A stretch of 64,000 nucleotides of DNA from Gordius sp. MW1 (lineage: Eukaryota > Nematomorpha > Gordioida > Gordea > Gordiidae): contig OZ038530.1 of the NCBI GenBank assembly GCA_964036665.1, positions 4,154,001 through 4,218,000 of the forward strand, given 5' to 3'. A program made the translations under genes and the position numbers. Below are positions 49,892-63,500 of this stretch, piece by piece. The notes beneath the pieces are model-generated. The model saw nothing but the letters and a program-made list of their open reading frames with translations. It had not been told where the DNA came from and did no database searches. Within the stretch, counting starts at the first letter, position 1, and every line of letters begins with the position of its first letter.

Positions 49892-52800
49892 CTTAAAACC
49901 TCTTTGCGGAAGTCAATCGAGGATAATAGGATTCTCAAATTGGCTTACTTTTATATATTTTTTCATGCTCTTTCACATAGAATCGAAAAAAATAAATATT
50001 TTTACCTCAAAATTTTTCACATATTTTCCTTTCAACCGTATGCATCCGATGAAAGTTGTCGTTTTCAGACGTGGTTTTTATGATCCCAAGTAAAAATTTA
50101 TCAGAATCTGAAAACTATTACTTTGAAATCATGATCGCATAGAGCCATTTTCAAAAATTAAGCACTCACGTTGCGTTACAACAAACTAATTGCAACAATA
50201 AAACGTTGTCTTTTGTCAAAATGATAGTTCTCGCAGCTTAAAACCTCTTTGCGGAAGTCAATCGAGGATAATAGGATTCTCAAATTGGCTTACTTTTATA
50301 TATTTTTTCATGCTCTTTCACATAGAATCGAAAAAAATAAATATTTTTACCTCAAAATTTTTCACATATTTTTCTTTGAACCGTATTCATCCGATGAAAG
50401 TTGTCGTTTTCAGACGTCGTTTCTATGATCCCAAGTAAAAATTTATCAGAATCTAAAAACTATTACTTTGAAATCATGATCGCATAGTGCATTTTTGAAA
50501 AATTAAGCACTCACGTTGCGATACAACAAACTAATCGCAACAATAAAACGTTGTCTTTTGTCAAAATGATAGTTCTCGCAGCTTAAAACCTCTTTGCGGA
50601 AGTCAATCGAGGATAATAGGATTCTCAAATTGGCTTACTTTTATATATTTTTTCATGCTCTTTCACATAGAATCGAAAAAAATAAATATTTTTACCTCAA
50701 AATTTTTCACATATTTTCATTTCAACCGTATGCATCCGATGAAAGTTGTCGTTTTCAGACGTGGTTTTTATGATCCCAAGTAAAAATTTATCAGAATCTG
50801 AAAACTATTACTTTGAAATCATGATCGCATAGAGCCATTTTCAAAAATTAAGCACTCACGTTGCGATACAACAAACTAATTGCAACAATAAAACGTTGTC
50901 TTTTGTCAAAATGATAGTTCTCGCAGCTTAAAACCTCTTTGCGGAAGTCAATCGAGGATAATAGGATTCTCAAATTGGCTTACTTTTATATATTTTTTCA
51001 TGCTCTTTCACATAGAATCGAAAAAAATAAATATTTTTACCTCAAAATTTTTCACATATTTTTCTTTGAACCGTATTCATCCGATGAAAGTTGTAGTTTT
51101 CAGACGTCGTTTCTATGATCCCAAGTAAAAATTTATCAGAATCTAAAAACTATTACTTTGAAATCATGATCGCATAGTGCATTTTTGAAAAATTAAGCAC
51201 TCACGTTGCGATACAACAAACTAATCGCAACAATAAAACGTTGTCTTTTGTCAAAATGATAGTTCTCGCAGCTTAAAACCTCTTTTCGGAAGTCAGTCGA
51301 AGATAATAGGATTCTCAAATTGGCCTACTTTTATGTATTTTTTCATGCTCTTTCACATAGAATCGAAAAAAATAAATATTTTTACCTCAAAATTTTTCAC
51401 ATATTTTCCTTTCAACCGTAAGCATCCGATGAAAGTTGTCGTTTTCAGACGTGGTTTCTATGATCCCAAGTAAAAATTTATCAGAATCTGAAAACTATTA
51501 CTTTGAAATCATGATCGCATAGAGCCATTTTCAAAAATTAAGCACTCACGTTGCGATACAACAAACTAATCGCAACAATAAAACGTTGTCTTTTGTCAAA
51601 ATGATAGTTCTCGCAGCTTAAAACCTCTTTGCGGAAGTCAATCGAGGATAATAGGATTCTCAAATTGGCTTACTTTTATATATTTTTTCATGCTCTTTCA
51701 CATAGAATCGAAAAAAATAAATATTTTTACCTCAAAATTTTTCATATATTTTTCTTTGAACCGTATTCATCCGATGAAAGTTGTCGTTTTCAGACGTCGT
51801 TTCTATGATCCCAAGTAAAAATTTATCAGAATCTAAAAACTATTACTTTGAAATCATGATCGCATGGTGCATTTTTGAAAAATTAAGCACTCACGTTGCG
51901 ATACAACAAATTAATCGCAACAATAAAACGTTGTCTTTTGTCAAAATGATAGTTCTCGCAGCTTAAAACCTCTTTTCGGAAGTCAATCGAAGATAATAGG
52001 ATTCTCAAATTGGCCTACTTTTATGTATTTTTTCATGCTCTTTCACATAGAATCGAAAAAAATAAATATTTTTACCTCAAAATTTTTCACATATTTTCCT
52101 TTCAACCGTAAGCATCCGATGAAAGTTGTCGTTTTCAGACGTGGTTTCTATGATCCCAAGTAAAAATTTATCAGAATCTGAAAACTATTACTTTGAAATC
52201 ATGATCGCATAGAGCCATTTTCAAAAATTAAGCACTCACGTTGCGATACAACAAACTAATCGCAACAATAAAACGTTGTCTTTTGTCAAAATGATAGTTC
52301 TCGCAGCTTAAAACCTCTTTGCGGAAGTCAATCGAGGATAATAGGATTCTCAAATTGGCTTACTTTTATATATTTTTTCATGCTCTTTCACATAGAATCG
52401 AAAAAAATAAATATTTTTACCTCAAAATATTTCACATATTTTTCTTTGAACCGTATTCATCCGATGAAAGTTGTCGTTTTCAGACGTCGTTTCTATGATC
52501 CCAAGTAAAAATTTATCAGAATCTAGAAACTATTACTTTGAAATCATGATCGCATAGTGCATTTTTGAAAAATTAAGCACTCACGTTGCGATACAACAAA
52601 TTAATCGCAACAATAAAACGTTGTCTTTTGTCAAAATGATAGTTCTCGCAGCTTAAAACCTCTTTTCGGAAGTCAATCGAAGATAATAGGATTCTCAAAT
52701 TGGCCTACTTTTATGTATTTTTTCATGCTCTTTCACATAGAATCGAAAAAAATAAATATTTTTACCTCAAAATTTTTCACATATTTTCCTTTCAACCGTA

Positions 52801-53341
52801 AGCATCCGATGAAAGTTGTCGTTTTCAGACGTGGTTTCTATGATCCCAAGTAAAAATTTATCAGAATCTGAAAACTATTACTTTGAAATCATGATCGCAT
52901 AGAGCCATTTTCAAAAATTAAGCACTCACGTTGCGATACAACAAACTAATCGCAACAATAAAACGTTGTCTTTTGTCAAAATGATAGTTCTCGCAGCTTA
53001 AAACCTCTTTGCGGAAGTCAATCGAGGATAATAGGATTCTCAAATTGGCTTACTTTTATATATTTTTTCATGCTCTTTCACATAGAATCGAAAAAAATAA
53101 ATATTTTTACCTCAAAATTTTTCACATATTTTCCTTTCAACCGTAAGCATCCGATGAAAGTTGTCGTTTTCAGACGTGGTTTTTATGATCCCGAGTAAAA
53201 ATTTATCAGAATCTGAAAACTATTACTTTGAAATCATGATCGCATAGAGCCATTTTCAAAAATTAAGCACTCACGTTGCGATACAACAAACTAATTGCAA
53301 CAATAAAACGTTGTCTTTTGTCAAAATGATAGTTCTCGCAG
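49892..53341 (+). repeat. Alternating A/B dimers, ~690 bp
   Basis: Monomers alternate between A ('caaccgtatgc' or 'ccgtaagc', 'gtggttt', 'gagccattttc') at 49892, 50582, 51272, 51962 and 52652, and B ('ctttgaacc', 'gtcgtttc' or 'gtagttttcagacgtcg', 'gtgcattttt') at 50237, 50927, 51617 and 52307; 52997 is again A. Every monomer is 345 bp, so the dimer is 690 bp. The 51617 copy carries the 'gcatggtgc' change that removes a stop codon and opens the same 61-codon frame as at 6997. Confidence 0.82.
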
Positions 53342-56300
53342 CTTAAAACCTCTTTGCGGAAGTCAATCGAGGATAATAGGATTCTCAAATTGGCTTACTT
53401 TTATATATTTTTTCATGCTCTTTCACATAGAATCGAAAAAAATAAATATTTTTACCTCAAAATTTTTCATATATTTTCCTTTCAACCGTATGCATCCGAT
53501 GAAAGTTGTCGTTTTCAGACGTGGTTTCTATGATCCCAAGTAAAAATTTATCAGAATCTGAAAACTATTACTTTGAAATCATGATCGCATAGAGCCATTT
53601 TCAAAAATTAAGCACTCACGTTGCGATACAACAAACTAATTGCAACAATAAAACGTTGTCTTTTGTCAAAATGATAGTTCTCGCAGCTTAAAACCTCTTT
53701 GCGGAAGTCAGTCGAGGAATAGGATTCTCAGCTTACTTTTATATATTTTTTCATGCTCTTTCACATAGAATCGAAAAAAATAAATATTTTTACCTTAAAA
53801 TTTTTCACATATTTTTCTTTGAACCGTATTCATCCGATGAAAGTTGTCGTTTTCAAACGTCGTTTCTATGATCCCAAGTAAAAATCTTTCAGAATCTAAA
53901 AACTATTACTTTGAAATCATGATCGCATAGTGCATTTTTGAAAAATTAAGCACTCACGTTGCGATACAACAAACTAATCGCAACAATAAAACGTTGTCTT
54001 TTGTCAAAATGATAGTTCTCGCAGCTTAAAACCTCTTTTCGGAAGTCAATCGAGGATAATAGGATTCTCAAATTGGCCTACTTTTATATATTTTTTCATG
54101 CTCTTTCACATAGAATCGAAAAAAAAAAATATTTTTACCTCAAAATTTTTCACATATTTTTCTTTCAACCGTATTCATCCGATGAAAGTTGTCGTTTTCA
54201 GACGTGGTTTCCATGATAAAAAGTAAAAATTTATCAGAATCAGAAAACTATTGCTTTGAAACAATGATCGCATAGTGCATTTTTGAAAAATTAAGCACTC
54301 ACGTTGCGATACAACAAACTAATCGCAACAATAAAACGTTGTCTTTTGTCAAAATGATAGTTCTCGCAGCTTAAAACCTCTTTTCGGAAGTCAATCGAGG
54401 ATAATAGGATTCTCAAATTGGCTTACTTTTATATATTTTTTCATGCTCTTTCACATAGAATTGAAAAAAATAAATATTTTTACCTCAAAATTTTTCACAT
54501 ATTTTCCTTTCAACCGTATGCATCCGATGAAAGTTGTCGTTTTTCAGACGTGGTTTCTATGATCCCAAGTAAAAATTTATCAGATCTGAAAACTATTACT
54601 TTGAAATCATGATCGCATAGAGCCATTTTCAAAAATTAAGCACTCACGTTGCGATACAACAAACTAATTGCAACAATAAAACGTTGTTTTTTGTCAAAAT
54701 GATAGTTCTCGCAGCTTAAAACCTCTTTGCGGAAGTCAATCGAGGATAATAGGATTCTCAAATTGGCTTACTTTTATATATTTTTTCATGCTCTTTCACA
54801 TAGAATCGAAAAAAATAAATATTTTTACCTCAAAATTTTTCACATATTTTCCTTTCAACCGTATGCATCCGATGAAAGTTGTCGTTTTCAGACGTGGTTT
54901 CTATGATCCCAAGTAAAAATTTATCAGAATCTGAAAACTATTACTTTGAAATCATGATCGCATAGAGCCATTTTCAAAAATTAAGCACTCACGTTGCGAT
55001 ACAACAAACTAATTGCAACAATAAAACGTTGTCTTTTGTCAAAATGATAGTTCTCGCAGCTTAAAACCTCTTTGCGGAAGTCAATCGAGGATAATAGGAT
55101 TCTCAAATTGGCTTACTTTTATATATTTTCTCATGCTCTTTCACATAGAATCGAAAAAAATAAATATTTTTACCTCAAAATTTTTCACATATTTTTCTTT
55201 GAACAGTATTCATCCGATTAAAGTTGTCGTTTTCAGACGTCGTTTCTATGATCCCAAGTAAAAATTTATCAGAATCTAAAAACTATTACTTTGAAATCAT
55301 GATCGCATAGTGCATTTTTGAAAAATTAAGCACTCACGTTGCGATACAACAAACTAATCGCAACAATAAAACGTTGTCTCTTGTCAAAATGATAGTTCTC
55401 GCAGCTTAAAACCTCTTTTCGGAAGTCAATCGAAGATAATAGGATTCTCAAATTGGCCTACTTTTATGTATTTTTTCATGCTCTTTCACATAGAATCGAA
55501 AAAAATAAATATTTTTACCTCAAAATTTTTCACATATTTTCCTTTCAACCGTATGCATCCGATGAAAGTTGTCGTTTTCAGACGTGGTTTCTATGATCCC
55601 AAGTAAAAATTTATCAGAATCTGAAAACTATTACTTTGAAATCATGATCGCAAAGAGCCATTTTCAAAAATTAAGCACTCACGTTGCGATACAACAAACT
55701 AATCGCAACAATAAAACGTTGTCTTTTGTCAAAATGATAGTTCTCGCAGCTTAAAACCTCTTTGCGGAAGTCAATCGAGGATAATAGGATTCTCAAATTG
55801 GCTTACTTTTATATATTTTTTCATGCTCTTTCACATAGAATCGAAAAAAATAAATATTTTTACCTCAAAATTTTTCACATATTTTCCTTTCAACCGTAAG
55901 CATCCGATGAAAGTTGTCGTTTTCAGACGTGGTTTTTATGATCCCGAGTAAAAATTTATCAGAATCTGAAAACTATTACTTTGAAATCATGATCGCATAG
56001 AGCCATTTTCAAAAATTAAGCACTCACGTTGCGATACAACAAACTAATTGCAACAATAAAACGTTGTCTTTTGTCAAAATGATAGTTCTCGCAGCTTAAA
56101 ACCTCTTTGCGGAAGTCAATCGAGGATAATAGGATTTTCAAATTGGCTTACTTTTATATATTTTTTCATGCTCTTTCACATAGAATCGAAAAAAATAAAT
56201 ATTTTTACCTCAAAATTTTTCACATATTTTCCTTTCAACCGTATGCATCCGATGAAAGTTGTCGTTTTCAGACGTGGTTTCTATGATCCCAAGTAAAAAT

Positions 56301-57816
56301 TTATCAGAATCTGAAAACTATTACTTTGAAATCATGATCGCATAGAGCCATTTTCAAAAATTAAGCACTCACGTTGCGATACAACAAACTAATTGCAACA
56401 ATAAAACGTTGTCTTTTGTCAAAATGATAGTTCTCGCAGCTTAAAACCTCTTTGCGGAAGTCAGTCGAGAAATAGGATTCTCATATTGGCTTACTTTTAT
56501 ATATTTTTTCATGCTCTTTCACATAGAATCGAAAAAAATAAATATTTTTACCTTAAAATTTTTCACATATTTTTCTTTGAACCGTATTCATCCGATGAAA
56601 GTTGTCGTTTTCAGACGTCGTTTCTATGATCCCAAGTAAAAATCTATCAGAATCTAAAAACTATTACTTTGAAATCATGATCGCATAGTGCATTTTTGAA
56701 AAAGTAAGCACTCACGTTGCGATACAACAAACTAATCGCAACAATAAAACGTTGTCTTTTGTCAAAATGATAGTTCTCGCAGCTTAAAACCTCTTTTCGA
56801 AGTCAATCGAGGATAATAGGATTCTCAAATTGGCCTACTTTTATATATTTTTTCATGCTCTTTCACATAGAATCGAAAAAAAAAAATATTTTTACCTCAA
56901 AATTTTTCACATATTTTTCTTTCAACCGTATTCATCCGATGAAAGTTGTCGTTTTCAGACGTGGTTTACATGATAAAAAGTAAAAATTTATCAGAATCAG
57001 AAAACTATTGCTTTGAAACAATGATCGCATAGTGCATTTTTGAAAAATTAAGCACTCACGTTGCGATACAACAAACTAATCGCAACAATAAAACGTTGTC
57101 TTTTGTCAAAATGATAGTTCTCGCAGCTTAAAACCTCTTTTCGGAAGTCAATCGAGGATAATAGGATTCTCAAATTGGCTTACTTTTATATATTTTTTCA
57201 TGCTCTTTCACATAGAATTGAAAAAAATAAATATTTTTACCTCAAAATTTTTCACATATTTTCCTTTCAACCGTATTCATCCGATGAAAGTTGTCGTTTT
57301 CAGACGTGGTTTACATGATAAAAAGTAAAAATTTATCAGAATCAGAAAACTATTGCTTTGAAACAATGATCGCATAGTGCATTTTTGAAAAATTAAGCAC
57401 TCACGTTGCGATACAACAAACTAATCGCAACAATAAAACGTTGTCTTTTGTCAAAATGATAGTTCTCGCAGCTTAAAACCTCTTTTCGGAAGTCAATCGA
57501 GGATAATAGGATTCTCAAATTGGCTTACTTTTATATATTTTTTCATGCTCTTTCACATAGAATCGAAAAAAATAAATATTTTTACCTTAAAATTTTTCAC
57601 ATATTTTTCTTTGAACCGTATTCATCCGATGAAAGTTGTCGTTTTCAGACGTCGTTTCTATGATCCCAAGTAAAAATCTATCAGAATCTAAAAACTATTA
57701 CTTTGAAATCATGATCGCATAGTGCATTTTTGAAAAATTAAGCACTCACGTTGCGATACAACAAACTAATCGCAACAATAAAACGTTGTCTTTTGTCAAA
57801 ATGATAGTTCTCGCAG

Positions 57817-58161
57817 CTTAAAACCTCTTTTCGGAAGTCAATCGAGGATAATAGGATTCTCAAATTGGCTTACTTTTATATATTTTTTCATGCTCTTTCA
57901 CATAGAATTGAAAAAAATAAATATTTTTACCTCAAAATTTTTCACATATTTTCCTTTCAACCGTAAGCATCCGATGAAAGTTGTCGTTTTCAGACGTGGT
58001 TTCTATGATCCCAAGTAAAAATTTATCAGAATCTGAAAACTATTACTTTGAAATCATGATCGCATAGAGCCATTTTCAAAAATTAAGCACTCACGTTGCG
58101 ATACAACAAACTAATCGCAACAATAAAACGTTGTCTTTTGTCAAAATGATAGTTCTCGCAG
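57817..58161 (+). repeat. Chimeric monomer at the 5165-bp duplication junction
   Basis: The head ('ttttcgg', 'cgaggat', 'ggcttac', 'agaattg') is that of the 54370 type. The body ('ccgtaagc', 'gaatctgaaaac', 'gagccattttc', 'aatcgcaac') is that of the 52652 type, whose own head reads 'cgaagat', 'ggcctac', 'tatgtatt'. The exchange lies between about 57908 and 57965. Everything to the right follows the 52.8-kb region at +5165. Confidence 0.75.
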
Positions 58162-60224
58162 CTTAAAACCTCTTTGCGGAAGTCAATCGAGGATAATAGG
58201 ATTCTCAAATTGGCTTACTTTTATATATTTTTTCATGCTCTTTCACATAGAATCGAAAAAAATAAATATTTTTACCTCAAAATTTTTCACATATTTTCCT
58301 TTCAACCGTAAGCATCCGATGAAAGTTGTCGTTTTCAGACGTGGTTTTTATGATCCCGAGTAAAAATTTATCAGAATCTGAAAACTATTACTTTGAAATC
58401 ATGATCGCATAGAGCCATTTTCAAAAATTAAGCACTCACGTTGCGATACAACAAACTAATTGCAACAATAAAACGTTGTCTTTTGTCAAAATGATAGTTC
58501 TCGCAGCTTAAAACCTCTTTGCGGAAGTCAATCGAGGATAATAGGATTCTCAAATTGGCTTACTTTTATATATTTTTTCATGCTCTTTCACATAGAATCG
58601 AAAAAAATAAATATTTTTACCTCAAAATTTTTCATATATTTTCCTTTCAACCGTATGCATCCGATGAAAGTTGTCGTTTTCAGACGTGGTTTCTATGATC
58701 CCAAGTAAAAATTTATCAGAATCTGAAAACTATTACTTTGAAATCATGATCGCATAGAGCCATTTTCAAAAATTAAGCACTCACGTTGCGATACAACAAA
58801 CTAATTGCAACAATAAAACGTTGTCTTTTGTCAAAATGATAGTTCTCGCAGCTTAAAACCTCTTTGCGGAAGTCAGTCGAGGAATAGGATTCTCAGCTTA
58901 CTTTTATATATTTTTTCATGCTCTTTCACATAGAATCGAAAAAAATAAATATTTTTACCTTAAAATTTTTCACATATTTTTCTTTGAACCGTATTCATCC
59001 GATGAAAGTTGTCGTTTTCAAACGTCGTTTCTATGATCCCAAGTAAAAATCTTTCAGAATCTAAAAACTATTACTTTGAAATCATGATCGCATAGTGCAT
59101 TTTTGAAAAATTAAGCACTCACGTTGCGATACAACAAACTAATCGCAACAATAAAACGTTGTCTTTTGTCAAAATGATAGTTCTCGCAGCTTAAAACCTC
59201 TTTTCGGAAGTCAATCGAGGATAATAGGATTCTCAAATTGGCCTACTTTTATATATTTTTTCATGCTCTTTCACATAGAATCGAAAAAAAAAAATATTTT
59301 TACCTCAAAATTTTTCACATATTTTTCTTTCAACCGTATTCATCCGATGAAAGTTGTCGTTTTCAGACGTGGTTTCCATGATAAAAAGTAAAAATTTATC
59401 AGAATCAGAAAACTATTGCTTTGAAACAATGATCGCATAGTGCATTTTTGAAAAATTAAGCACTCACGTTGCGATACAACAAACTAATCGCAACAATAAA
59501 ACGTTGTCTTTTGTCAAAATGATAGTTCTCGCAGCTTAAAACCTCTTTTCGGAAGTCAATCGAGGATAATAGGATTCTCAAATTGGCTTACTTTTATATA
59601 TTTTTTCATGCTCTTTCACATAGAATTGAAAAAAATAAATATTTTTACCTCAAAATTTTTCACATATTTTCCTTTCAACCGTATGCATCCGATGAAAGTT
59701 GTCGTTTTTCAGACGTGGTTTCTATGATCCCAAGTAAAAATTTATCAGATCTGAAAACTATTACTTTGAAATCATGATCGCATAGAGCCATTTTCAAAAA
59801 TTAAGCACTCACGTTGCGATACAACAAACTAATTGCAACAATAAAACGTTGTTTTTTGTCAAAATGATAGTTCTCGCAGCTTAAAACCTCTTTGCGGAAG
59901 TCAATCGAGGATAATAGGATTCTCAAATTGGCTTACTTTTATATATTTTTTCATGCTCTTTCACATAGAATCGAAAAAAATAAATATTTTTACCTCAAAA
60001 TTTTTCACATATTTTCCTTTCAACCGTATGCATCCGATGAAAGTTGTCGTTTTCAGACGTGGTTTCTATGATCCCAAGTAAAAATTTATCAGAATCTGAA
60101 AACTATTACTTTGAAATCATGATCGCATAGAGCCATTTTCAAAAATTAAGCACTCACGTTGCGATACAACAAACTAATTGCAACAATAAAACGTTGTCTT
60201 TTGTCAAAATGATAGTTCTCGCAG

Positions 60225-60569
60225 CTTAAAACCTCTTTGCGGAAGTCAATCGAGGATAATAGGATTCTCAAATTGGCTTACTTTTATATATTTTCTCATG
60301 CTCTTTCACATAGAATCGAAAAAAATAAATATTTTTACCTCAAAATTTTTCACATATTTTTCTTTGAACAGTATTCATCCGATTAAAGTTGTCGTTTTCA
60401 GACGTCGTTTCTATGATCCCAAGTAAAAATTTATCAGAATCTGAAAACTATTACTTTGAAATCATGATCGCATAGAGCCATTTTCAAAAATTAAGCACTC
60501 ACGTTGCGATACAACAAACTAATTGCAACAATAAAACGTTGTCTTTTGTCAAAATGATAGTTCTCGCAG
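60225..60569 (+). repeat. Chimeric monomer at the 1718-bp duplication junction
   Basis: The left part matches 55060 ('tattttctcatg', 'gaacagtatt', 'gattaaag', 'gacgtcgtttc'). From 'gaatctgaaaac' it switches to an A-type tail ('gagccattttc', 'aattgcaac') where 55060 has 'gaatctaaaaac' and 'gtgcattttt'. The exchange lies between about 60409 and 60443. The next monomer, 60570, is a copy of 58852. Confidence 0.8.
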
Positions 60570-63500
60570 CTTAAAACCTCTTTGCGGAAGTCAGTCGAGG
60601 AATAGGATTCTCAGCTTACTTTTATATATTTTTTCATGCTCTTTCACATAGAATCGAAAAAAATAAATATTTTTACCTTAAAATTTTTCACATATTTTTC
60701 TTTGAACCGTATTCATCCGATGAAAGTTGTCGTTTTCAAACGTCGTTTCTATGATCCCAAGTAAAAATCTTTCAGAATCTAAAAACTATTACTTTGAAAT
60801 CATGATCGCATAGTGCATTTTTGAAAAATTAAGCACTCACGTTGCGATACAACAAACTAATCGCAACAATAAAACGTTGTCTTTTGTCAAAATGATAGTT
60901 CTCGCAGCTTAAAACCTCTTTTCGGAAGTCAATCGAGGATAATAGGATTCTCAAATTGGCCTACTTTTATATATTTTTTCATGCTCTTTCACATAGAATC
61001 GAAAAAAAAAAATATTTTTACCTCAAAATTTTTCACATATTTTTCTTTCAACCGTATTCATCCGATGAAAGTTGTCGTTTTCAGACGTGGTTTCCATGAT
61101 AAAAAGTAAAAATTTATCAGAATCAGAAAACTATTGCTTTGAAACAATGATCGCATAGTGCATTTTTGAAAAATTAAGCACTCACGTTGCGATACAACAA
61201 ACTAATCGCAACAATAAAACGTTGTCTTTTGTCAAAATGATAGTTCTCGCAGCTTAAAACCTCTTTTCGGAAGTCAATCGAGGATAATAGGATTCTCAAA
61301 TTGGCTTACTTTTATATATTTTTTCATGCTCTTTCACATAGAATTGAAAAAAATAAATATTTTTACCTCAAAATTTTTCACATATTTTCCTTTCAACCGT
61401 ATGCATCCGATGAAAGTTGTCGTTTTTCAGACGTGGTTTCTATGATCCCAAGTAAAAATTTATCAGATCTGAAAACTATTACTTTGAAATCATGATCGCA
61501 TAGAGCCATTTTCAAAAATTAAGCACTCACGTTGCGATACAACAAACTAATTGCAACAATAAAACGTTGTTTTTTGTCAAAATGATAGTTCTCGCAGCTT
61601 AAAACCTCTTTGCGGAAGTCAATCGAGGATAATAGGATTCTCAAATTGGCTTACTTTTATATATTTTTTCATGCTCTTTCACATAGAATCGAAAAAAATA
61701 AATATTTTTACCTCAAAATTTTTCACATATTTTCCTTTCAACCGTATGCATCCGATGAAAGTTGTCGTTTTCAGACGTGGTTTCTATGATCCCAAGTAAA
61801 AATTTATCAGAATCTGAAAACTATTACTTTGAAATCATGATCGCATAGAGCCATTTTCAAAAATTAAGCACTCACGTTGCGATACAACAAACTAATTGCA
61901 ACAATAAAACGTTGTCTTTTGTCAAAATGATAGTTCTCGCAGCTTAAAACCTCTTTGCGGAAGTCAATCGAGGATAATAGGATTCTCAAATTGGCTTACT
62001 TTTATATATTTTCTCATGCTCTTTCACATAGAATCGAAAAAAATAAATATTTTTACCTCAAAATTTTTCACATATTTTTCTTTGAACAGTATTCATCCGA
62101 TTAAAGTTGTCGTTTTCAGACGTCGTTTCTATGATCCCAAGTAAAAATTTATCAGAATCTAAAAACTATTACTTTGAAATCATGATCGCATAGTGCATTT
62201 TTGAAAAATTAAGCACTCACGTTGCGATACAACAAACTAATCGCAACAATAAAACGTTGTCTTTTGTCAAAATGATAGTTCTCGCAGCTTAAAACCTCTT
62301 TTCGGAAGTCAATCGAAGATAATAGGATTCTCAAATTGGCCTACTTTTATGTATTTTTTCATGCTCTTTCACATAGAATCGAAAAAAATAAATATTTTTA
62401 CCTCAAAATTTTTCACATATTTTCCTTTCAACCGTATGCATCCGATGAAAGTTGTCGTTTTCAGACGTGGTTTCTATGATCCCAAGTAAAAATTTATCAG
62501 AATCTGAAAACTATTACTTTGAAATCATGATCGCAAAGAGCCATTTTCAAAAATTAAGCACTCACGTTGCGATACAACAAACTAATCGCAACAATAAAAC
62601 GTTGTCTTTTGTCAAAATGATAGTTCTCGCAGCTTAAAACCTCTTTGCGGAAGTCAATCGAGGATAATAGGATTCTCAAATTGGCTTACTTTTATATATT
62701 TTTTCATGCTCTTTCACATAGAATCGAAAAAAATAAATATTTTTACCTCAAAATTTTTCACATATTTTCCTTTCAACCGTAAGCATCCGATGAAAGTTGT
62801 CGTTTTCAGACGTGGTTTTTATGATCCCGAGTAAAAATTTATCAGAATCTGAAAACTATTACTTTGAAATCATGATCGCATAGAGCCATTTTCAAAAATT
62901 AAGCACTCACGTTGCGATACAACAAACTAATTGCAACAATAAAACGTTGTCTTTTGTCAAAATGATAGTTCTCGCAGCTTAAAACCTCTTTGCGGAAGTC
63001 AATCGAGGATAATAGGATTTTCAAATTGGCTTACTTTTATATATTTTTTCATGCTCTTTCACATAGAATCGAAAAAAATAAATATTTTTACCTCAAAATT
63101 TTTCACATATTTTCCTTTCAACCGTATGCATCCGATGAAAGTTGTCGTTTTCAGACGTGGTTTCTATGATCCCAAGTAAAAATTTATCAGAATCTGAAAA
63201 CTATTACTTTGAAATCATGATCGCATAGAGCCATTTTCAAAAATTAAGCACTCACGTTGCGATACAACAAACTAATTGCAACAATAAAACGTTGTCTTTT
63301 GTCAAAATGATAGTTCTCGCAGCTTAAAACCTCTTTGCGGAAGTCAGTCGAGAAATAGGATTCTCATATTGGCTTACTTTTATATATTTTTTCATGCTCT
63401 TTCACATAGAATCGAAAAAAATAAATATTTTTACCTTAAAATTTTTCACATATTTTTCTTTGAACCGTATTCATCCGATGAAAGTTGTCGTTTTCAGACG

